Source: Microcella sp.
GTDB lineage: Bacteria > Actinomycetota > Actinomycetes > Actinomycetales > Microbacteriaceae
Direction of reading: 5' to 3'
DNA length: 19,302 bases
NCBI GenBank assembly: GCA_020216895.1
Contig: JAIWOM010000001.1
Span: forward strand, 1 to 19,302
This document shows, one piece after another, positions 14,147 to 19,302 of this stretch (positions within the stretch are counted from its first letter, which is position 1; every line of letters begins with the position of its first letter). The position numbers and the translations under genes are program-made. The notes below the pieces were generated by a model. The model did not search any database. It was not told where the DNA came from and worked only from the letters and a program-made list of their open reading frames with translations.

Positions 14147-15150
14147 CAGCTGCTCGCCCCCGATCGCGAGCGGGCGACGATGAACGATGCGGCGAAGTTG
14201 ACGGCGAGAGTCATCAGGAACAGGGAGAGGCCCGCGGCCATGAGAGCGGACATCCCGAACTGTGTCGCCTCGCCGTAGCGAAGAGCAATCAGGGACGAGA
14301 CCGAGATAGCCCCGTTCTCGAGGATGCGCGGCTGGATCTCGAAGACGGGGGAGATGATGATGTACACAGCGATCGTCTCCCCGAGAGCACGCCCGAGCCC
14401 CAGCATGCTTCCGCCGATCATCCCGGCGCGACCGAACGGCAGGATCACCGACGTGATCATCGACCACCGCGTCGCGCCGAGCGCCAGCGCACCCTCACGC
14501 TCGCCGATCGGTGCCTGATCGAAAACCTCGCGCATGATCGAGGTGATGATGGGGGTCACCATCATCGCGACCACGAGACCGGCGATGAAGGTCGAGGACG
14601 TGAAGACGGTCGTCGGGGCGAGGGGGTCGTTCGGGTCAGCACCGCGGACGGCGAAGATCGGAATGAAGCCGAGATTCTGCGAGATCCACTTGGCGACCGG
14701 AACTACTTCACCCTGCAGCCAGAAGAAGCCCCACAGCCCAAAGACGATGCTCGGGATCGCCGCCATGAGGTCGACCAACGAGATCAGGGTCCCCCGAATG
14801 CGCTGCGGAGCGAACTGCGTGATGTAGAGCGCGCAAGCAGAGGCAAGCGGCACCGCGACGATGATCGCGACGAGAGCGATCAGGATCGTGCCGACGATGA
14901 TGGCGACGATGCCGAAACGGCCCGTGTCCGGCTCCCAGGCCTGCTCGGTGAAAAAGCTCCACCCGGCGACGGACAGCGCGTCAGACGCACGAATCGCCAA
15001 GAAGATGCCAACCAGCAGCATGATCGCGAGCACCGAAACGCCGCCTGCGAAGGCGAGACGCCGAAAAATGCGGTCAGGGCGCGCACGATGAACCGTCAGG
15101 GCGATCGGTCGATCGTCCGCCAGTTCGACGTTTCCCGGTGCCGCGGTCAT
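14146..15150 (-). CDS. pstC: Phosphate ABC transporter permease PstC
   Basis: Membrane permease subunit of the phosphate importer, 334 residues, normal for the family. It has a short polar N terminus, six predicted membrane helices, and a long outer loop with GWSFFTEQAWEPDTGRFGI (63-81), a PstC hallmark. LMAAIPSIVFGLWG (128-141) is another family motif. The EAA loop is EREGALALGATRWSMITSVI (217-236), followed by GLGRALGETIAV (251-262). The ATG at 15150 has CGGAG five to nine bases upstream and overlaps the stop of the preceding small gene by four bases (ATGA). It couples in turn to pstA through TGATG. Confidence 0.96.
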   Translation of the reverse strand: MTAAPGNVELADDRPIALTVHRARPDRIFRRLAFAGGVSVLAIMLLVGIFLAIRASDALSVAGWSFFTEQAWEPDTGRFGIVAIIVGTILIALVAIIVAVPLASACALYITQFAPQRIRGTLISLVDLMAAIPSIVFGLWGFFWLQGEVVPVAKWISQNLGFIPIFAVRGADPNDPLAPTTVFTSSTFIAGLVVAMMVTPIITSIMREVFDQAPIGEREGALALGATRWSMITSVILPFGRAGMIGGSMLGLGRALGETIAVYIIISPVFEIQPRILENGAISVSSLIALRYGEATQFGMSALMAAGLSLFLMTLAVNFAASFIVARSRSGASS

Positions 15151-15680
15151 GATGCTCCGAGAGTTGGGGGCAGCGATGAATCCACGGCGGCATCGACATG
15201 AACGGGAACTGACTGAGAACGAGATTGTTCGTTGTGATGACCCGTCTCACCGAGAGCCGCCTTGCCCGTCTCCAGTCGGGCGGACACGAGAGAGCGGAGC
15301 GCCACCTCGATGGCGGCGCGGTTGTCTCGGATCGAGGAGTACCACCGAGCGCCCACGATTGCCGGCCGACCGTCGAGCCGCGCCCACCACCCATAGAGGT
15401 GATCAGACGGCCGTATCGTCGCGGATACGTCGAGCTCAGCGATCGACACCCGAAGATCGTCCAGCGCCCGGAGTGCACCATCGAAGTCAGCCTGAAATGC
15501 GACGGACCGGCAGATCGACCGGCCGTTGGACGTGACGAGCTGCCAGCCGACGACGTTGCCGGAATGAGGAGCACCGAGTACGGAGTGCCCCACAACAGAG
15601 ACGGAGTGCTCGATCCACGACACGTGTTGACGCCCGCCAGCGGGCACGACGACGAACATGATGCGGTCTTCTCGCGACAT
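15147..15680 (-). CDS. First gene of the pst operon; DUF1508/YegP-like small protein
   Basis: A 177-residue soluble protein with no signal peptide or membrane helix. Two segments resemble the short beta-beta-beta-alpha repeat of DUF1508 (YegP) proteins. The first is GWQLVTSNGRSICRSVAFQA (45-64) followed by DFDGALRALDDLRVSI. The second is YGWWARLDGRPAIVGARWYS (96-115) followed by SIRDNRAAIEVALRSLVSA. The similarity is read by eye and is weak in the second copy. Residues after about 140 are low-complexity. I start at the ATG at 15680 because GAAGGG lies about six bases upstream; an ATG at 15659 is the alternative. It overlaps the pstC start by four bases and is the first gene after the PHO box, so it is expected to be made under phosphate starvation. 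Function unknown; a regulator or accessory factor of the Pst system is a guess. Confidence 0.75.
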   Translation of the reverse strand: MSREDRIMFVVVPAGGRQHVSWIEHSVSVVGHSVLGAPHSGNVVGWQLVTSNGRSICRSVAFQADFDGALRALDDLRVSIAELDVSATIRPSDHLYGWWARLDGRPAIVGARWYSSIRDNRAAIEVALRSLVSARLETGKAALGETGHHNEQSRSQSVPVHVDAAVDSSLPPTLGAS

Positions 15681-15776
15681 GGACGCCCTTCGTTTTCTCC
15701 TGGTCCCCCGCCGACAGAACCATCAAGCAACGAGAACATTGCCCACCGTGCGCTCACACGTGACCAAGCACGATGC

Positions 15777-15798
15777 ATCACCTGAACGCATGGTGAAC
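15777..15798 (-). promoter_or_regulatory. PHO box (PhoP-binding direct repeat)
   Basis: On the minus strand the sequence reads GTTCACCATGC (15798-15788) immediately followed by GTTCAGGTGAT (15787-15777). This is two GTTCA repeats spaced 11 bases apart. Streptomyces PhoP operators are 11-base direct repeats with a GTTCACC-like conserved part, so the match is in both motif and spacing. It lies about 97 bases upstream of the first start codon of the pst operon and is oriented with it. I could not assign a convincing -10 hexamer. Confidence 0.8.
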
Positions 15799-15891
15799 AA
15801 GCGCTCAATATCCGAGGAATTATCCGGGTACCGGCGCGACAGCGACGCAGTGAGGCCGCCAGTGCGCGCTCAGTGAGCAGTTCCGGTGGGA

Positions 15892-15914
15892 AACAGGCGG
15901 AGAGTGCGCTCCGC
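15892..15914 (-). terminator. Possible weak terminator after prs
   Basis: On the minus strand GCGGAG, a 6-base loop and CTCCGC form a short stem (15897-15914), followed by CTGTTTCCC. It lies about 30 bases after the prs stop codon and before the PHO box, where a terminator is expected. The U-run is short, so termination may be partial or Rho-assisted. Confidence 0.4.
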
Positions 15915-15944
15915 TACGCAGCACGTCCGAACGGGGCGCTGTCC

Positions 15945-16922
15945 TTAGGCAGCGCCATCAAACATGCTGGTCACCGAGCCGTCGTCGAAGACCTCGTGGA
16001 TCGCCCGCGCGATGAGCGGGGCGATCGGCAGCACGGTGAGGCGGTCCCAGCGCTTGTCCTCCGGCACCGGCAGGGTGTCGGTCACGACGACCTGGTCGAC
16101 CGCCTCGCTCTGCAGGATCTCGAAGGCCGGGTCGCTGAACACGGCGTGGGTGGCGGCGACGACGACGCCGATCGCGCCGTTCTTCTTGAGCGCTTCGGCG
16201 GCTTTCACGATCGTGCGGCCGGTGTCGATCATGTCGTCGACGAGCAGGCAGACGCGGCCCTCGACCTCGCCGACGATCTCGTGCACGGAGACCTGGTTGT
16301 GCACCATCGGATCGCGGCGCTTGTGGATGATGGCGAGCGGCGCACCGAGCTTGTCGCTCCAGATGTCGGCGACGCGCACGCGGCCCATGTCGGGCGACAC
16401 GACGGTGAGGGTCGCGGGGTCGAGCTGGGCGCGGAAGTGCTCGAGCAGCACGGGCATGGCGAACAGGTGGTCGACCGGTCCGTCGAAGAATCCCTGGATC
16501 TGCGCGGCGTGCAGGTCGACGCTCATGATGCGGTCGGCGCCCGCCGCCTTGTACAGGTCGGCGACGAGGCGGGCCGAGATGGGCTCGCGGCCGCGCCCCT
16601 TCTTGTCCTGGCGGGCGTAGGGGTAGAAGGGCGCGACGACGGTGATGCGCTTGGCCGAGGCGCGCTTGAGGGCATCGACCATGATCAGCTGCTCCATGAG
16701 CGCCTCGTTGATCGGCGCCGCGTGCGACTGCAGCACGAAGGCATCGCAGCCGCGCACGCTCTCCTCGTACCGGGCGTAGATCTCGCCGTTGGCGAAGGTG
16801 CGGGTATCGGTGGGAACGATCTCGGTCTCGAGCTCGGCCGCGACCTGCTCCGCGAGGGCGGGATGCGCCCGACCGGTCACGATGACGAGGCGCTTCTGGC
16901 CGGTGATCTTGATGCTGGCCAT
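15945..16922 (-). CDS. prs: Ribose-phosphate pyrophosphokinase (PRPP synthase)
   Basis: Transfers pyrophosphate from ATP to ribose 5-phosphate, giving PRPP for purine, pyrimidine, histidine, tryptophan and NAD synthesis (cytosol). At 325 residues it is a full-length class I enzyme. Motifs: FANGEIYARYEESVRG (43-58), the flexible loop APFYPYARQDKKGRGREPIS (97-116), the metal-binding DLHAAQIQGFF (136-146) and the PRPP loop LLVDDMIDTGRTI (226-238). The ATG at 16922 is preceded by AAGGCGGGA. The gene follows glmU by 47 bases, a widely conserved actinobacterial order, and the two are probably co-transcribed. Confidence 0.97.
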   Translation of the reverse strand: MASIKITGQKRLVIVTGRAHPALAEQVAAELETEIVPTDTRTFANGEIYARYEESVRGCDAFVLQSHAAPINEALMEQLIMVDALKRASAKRITVVAPFYPYARQDKKGRGREPISARLVADLYKAAGADRIMSVDLHAAQIQGFFDGPVDHLFAMPVLLEHFRAQLDPATLTVVSPDMGRVRVADIWSDKLGAPLAIIHKRRDPMVHNQVSVHEIVGEVEGRVCLLVDDMIDTGRTIVKAAEALKKNGAIGVVVAATHAVFSDPAFEILQSEAVDQVVVTDTLPVPEDKRWDRLTVLPIAPLIARAIHEVFDDGSVTSMFDGAA

Positions 16923-16969
16923 GAGGTCCCGCCTTCTGCCGCCGAGGCGACGATCGTGTGCTGGTCGCG

Positions 16970-18439
16970 TTACTGCGGGTCGGGAGCGGCGCCGGCGGCG
17001 CCGCCATCCGGTACCGGGTCGGATGCGGCCGCAGCCGCCTCCGCCGCCGCCGTGCCCGGACGGTTGGCTGCCACCCAGCGTTCGACGTTCCGCTGCGGGG
17101 CGACGTTCACCGCCAGGGCACCGGGGGGCACATCCTTGCGGACGACCGTTCCGGCTCCCGTGTACGCTCCGTCGCCAATCGTAACGGGGGCGACGAAGAC
17201 GTTGTGAGACCCCGTTCGGGTGTGTGCTCCGACTTCGGTGCGGTGCTTGTTGACCCCGTCGTAGTTGGCGGTGATGGTGCCCGCTCCGATGTTGCTGCCC
17301 TCACCGACCGTCGTGTCGCCGATATACGACAGGTGCGGCACCTTCGCGCCCGCCCCGAGGGTCGTGTTCTTCGTCTCGACGAAGGTGCCGACCTTGCCCT
17401 TGTCGCCGATGACGGTGCCGGGGCGCAGGTAGGCGAAGGGCCCGACGGATGCTCCCGCCCCGATCACCGCGAGCGTCGCGTCGGTGCGGCTCACGCGCGC
17501 ACCCGCGCCGACCTCGGTGTCGACGAGCGTCGTGTCGGGGCCGACGACGGCGCCGGTCGCGACCGTGGTGGCGCCCTTCAGCTGCGTGCCGGGCAGCACC
17601 TCGGAGTCGGCCTCGAGGGTGACGGTGCGGTCGATCCAGACGCTGCCCGGGTCGCTGATGGTCACGCCGGCGAGCTGCCATCCGCGGACGATCATCGCGT
17701 TGAGACGCAGCGCCGCATCGGCGAGCTGCACGCGATCGTTGACCCCGGCGACGATCCAGCTCTGGCCGGCGGGCAGGGCCGCGACCGCGTGGCCGTCGCC
17801 GCGCAGCAGGCCGATGACGTCGGTGAGGTACTTCTCCTGCGCCGCGTTGTCGGTGGAGACGAGGGCGAGCTTCTGCCGCAGTGGGGCGAGGCTGAAGACG
17901 TAGGTGCCCGAGTTGACCTCGGTGAGGGCGCGCTCGTCGTCGGAGGCGTCCTTCTGCTCGACGATGCGGTCGAGACCGCCGTCGCTGCCGCGCACGATGC
18001 GGCCGTACCCGGTCGCGTCGTCGAGCTCAGCGCTGAGCACCGTCGCGGCCGCAGTGCGAGCGCGGTGCTCGGCGAGCAGGCCGGCGAGAGTGTCAGCGTC
18101 GAGCAGGGGCACGTCACCGGAGACCACGAGCACGTCTCCGTCGAAGTCGGCGGGCAGCGCGGCGAGCCCCGCCTCGACGGCCCGACCCGTGCCGGGGATC
18201 TCGTCCTGGTCGGCGATGATCGCGTGAGCATCCAGTTCGGCGATCGCGGCAGCGACCACGTCGCGCTCGTGCCGCACGACGGCCACGACGTGCGCGGGGT
18301 CGAGGGCTCGCGCCGTGGCGAGCACGTGCCCGATGAGCGGAACGCCCGCGAGCCGGTGCAGCACCTTCGGCGTCTGCGACTTCATGCGGGTGCCCTGCCC
18401 GGCGGCGAGCACGACGACGGCGAGGCGCGAGTCGGTCAT
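16970..18439 (-). CDS. glmU: Bifunctional UDP-N-acetylglucosamine pyrophosphorylase / glucosamine-1-phosphate N-acetyltransferase
   Basis: Performs the last two steps to UDP-GlcNAc, a precursor of peptidoglycan: acetylation of glucosamine 1-phosphate and uridylylation of the product (cytosol). The protein is 489 residues. The N-terminal nucleotidyltransferase domain has LAAGQGTRMKSQTPK (11-25), GTGRAVEAGL (83-92) and GDVPLLD (108-114). The C-terminal left-handed beta-helix has hexapeptide repeats and the acetyltransferase motifs FVETKN, HLSYIGD, GAGTITANYDG and SHNVFVAPV. The C terminus is an Ala/Pro-rich tail, as often seen in actinobacteria. The frame is open upstream, but the ATG at 18439 has GGGGG close by and begins the conserved domain. 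The stop lies 47 bases before prs. Confidence 0.97.
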   Translation of the reverse strand: MTDSRLAVVVLAAGQGTRMKSQTPKVLHRLAGVPLIGHVLATARALDPAHVVAVVRHERDVVAAAIAELDAHAIIADQDEIPGTGRAVEAGLAALPADFDGDVLVVSGDVPLLDADTLAGLLAEHRARTAAATVLSAELDDATGYGRIVRGSDGGLDRIVEQKDASDDERALTEVNSGTYVFSLAPLRQKLALVSTDNAAQEKYLTDVIGLLRGDGHAVAALPAGQSWIVAGVNDRVQLADAALRLNAMIVRGWQLAGVTISDPGSVWIDRTVTLEADSEVLPGTQLKGATTVATGAVVGPDTTLVDTEVGAGARVSRTDATLAVIGAGASVGPFAYLRPGTVIGDKGKVGTFVETKNTTLGAGAKVPHLSYIGDTTVGEGSNIGAGTITANYDGVNKHRTEVGAHTRTGSHNVFVAPVTIGDGAYTGAGTVVRKDVPPGALAVNVAPQRNVERWVAANRPGTAAAEAAAAASDPVPDGGAAGAAPDPQ

Positions 18440-18518
18440 GCCCCCATTGTGGCAGGGGCGGATGCTCGCCGCGGGTCGCCCGTCCGCCGGGGTTCGCCGC
18501 CACACGCCGTCGGGCGCC

Positions 18519-19302
18519 TCAGCACTCCACCACGTTGACGGCGAGGCCGCCCTCGCTCGTCTCCTTGTACTTGCGCGACATGTCATCGCCGGTCTGGCGC
18601 ATGGTCTCGACCACGGTGTCGAAGCTGATCAGGTGCGTGCCGTCGCCGTGCATGGCCAGGCGCGCGGCGGCGACGGCCTTGCCGGCGCCGATCGCGTTGC
18701 GCTCGATGCACGGCAGCTGCACGAGGCCGGCGACCGGGTCGCAGGTGAGGCCGAGCGAGTGCTCCATGGCGATCTCGGCGGCGTTCTCGATCTGCTCGTT
18801 GCTCGCCCCCAGCAGGTGCGCAAACCCGGCTGCGGCCATCGAGGCGGCCGAGCCGACCTCGCCCTGGCACCCGGCCTCGGCGCCGGAGATGCTGGCGTTG
18901 GCCTTGATGAGGCTGCCGATCGCGGCGGCGACGAGCAGGAACTCCTCGCGCGCCCGGTCGCGATCGGGCACCGGGATCACATCGAGCGCGTGCCGCAGCA
19001 CCGCCGGGATGATGCCCGCGGCCCCGTTGGTCGGGGCGGTGACGACGCGGCCGCCCGCGGCGTTCTCCTCGTTGACGGCGATCGCGTAGGCCTGCAGCCA
19101 CTCGAGCGAGCAGTCGCGCTCCCCCGCGGCATCGAGCGCGCGCAGCCGATCGGCCATCCCCGCGGCGCGACGCGGCACGTTGAGCCCGCCGGGCAGGGTG
19201 CCAGTCGCTGTGAGTCCCGCGTCGATGCAGTCGTCCATGGCCTGCGCGATGGCCCCGAGGGCGGCGCTCGTCGCGGCCTCACCGCGCACCGCCTCCTCGT
19301 TG
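18519..19302 (-). CDS. sdaA: L-serine dehydratase, iron-sulfur type (5' end missing)
   Basis: Deaminates L-serine to pyruvate and ammonia. Only the C-terminal catalytic (alpha) part, about 261 residues, is in the window; the frame is still open at the right edge, so the start lies outside. Visible family motifs: [39 protein letters not shown] and [20 protein letters not shown]. The cysteines in the last two are the expected [4Fe-4S] ligands. The protein ends in NVVEC, and a C-terminal Cys is characteristic of the bacterial iron-sulfur enzymes, where it occupies the active site. The gene ends 79 bases upstream of glmU in the same direction. The gene symbol follows the usual single-chain naming; the N-terminal beta domain cannot be checked here. 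Confidence 0.93.
   Translation of the reverse strand, partial: NEEAVRGEAATSAALGAIAQAMDDCIDAGLTATGTLPGGLNVPRRAAGMADRLRALDAAGERDCSLEWLQAYAIAVNEENAAGGRVVTAPTNGAAGIIPAVLRHALDVIPVPDRDRAREEFLLVAAAIGSLIKANASISGAEAGCQGEVGSAASMAAAGFAHLLGASNEQIENAAEIAMEHSLGLTCDPVAGLVQLPCIERNAIGAGKAVAAARLAMHGDGTHLISFDTVVETMRQTGDDMSRKYKETSEGGLAVNVVEC

Noticed and set aside
4487..15680. Pst operon as a recently transferred island
   Set aside because: By eye the region seems slightly less GC-rich than prs and glmU, but I could not compute composition, and no mobility genes or boundary repeats are present. A GC3 and codon-usage plot would decide.
15873..17207. Long plus-strand open frame opposite prs
   Set aside because: Its translation is Asp/Val/Gly/Arg-rich with no recognisable motif, and it is antisense to a clear prs gene. 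High GC keeps antisense frames open. The same holds for long frames opposite glmU (16958-18538), gnd (1426-2481) and the Ig-repeat gene (7112-8596).
1..19302. tRNA genes, CRISPR arrays, insertion sequences or attachment sites
   Set aside because: No TTCGA-type T-loop within a cloverleaf, no spaced identical repeats, no transposase or integrase motifs and no flanking duplications were seen.

Overview
This window is chromosomal DNA of a high-GC actinobacterium. The best inference is Microbacteriaceae: GC-biased codons, GTG starts, Shine-Dalgarno sites such as GGAGG and AAGGAGA, and the gene order sdaA-glmU-prs. No rRNA, tRNA, CRISPR array, insertion sequence or attachment site was seen. No stretch over 300 bases lacks a gene; the largest gaps are 15681-15944 (PHO box region) and 2862-3108 (leader of an aminotransferase gene).

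Layout from left to right. Positions 11-834 (minus) hold two adjacent small uncharacterised genes. They are divergent from 1018-2861 (plus): 6-phosphogluconate dehydrogenase (gnd) followed 5 bases later by a small membrane protein gene. A class III PLP aminotransferase follows at 3109-4470 (plus) behind a 247-base untranslated gap, and converges on the next block.

Positions 4487-15680 (minus) are one long, tightly packed phosphate-type (Pst) ABC transporter operon with an unusual composition. Transcription order is: a small protein resembling DUF1508/YegP, pstC, pstA, a tail-anchored pstS, an 810-residue tail-anchored binding-protein-like gene, a 702-residue secreted binding protein with Ig-like repeats, a sortase-fold membrane protein, and pstB. 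The first five genes are joined by start/stop overlaps of 1-4 bases. An 11-base direct repeat matching an actinobacterial PHO box lies about 97 bases upstream of the first start codon, so PhoP control under phosphate starvation is likely.

The remaining minus-strand genes are housekeeping: prs (PRPP synthase), glmU (UDP-GlcNAc synthesis), and the 3' part of an L-serine dehydratase gene that runs off the right edge.

The strongest candidate for something undescribed is the expanded Pst operon. It has three binding-protein-like exported proteins. Two are held in the membrane by C-terminal helices rather than by a lipid, and the third has no anchor. Its sortase-like protein has lost the catalytic His and Cys but kept the Arg. 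No LPXTG-type sorting signal is visible in the operon, so that protein probably has a structural rather than a transpeptidase role. All functional statements are inferred from sequence reading alone.
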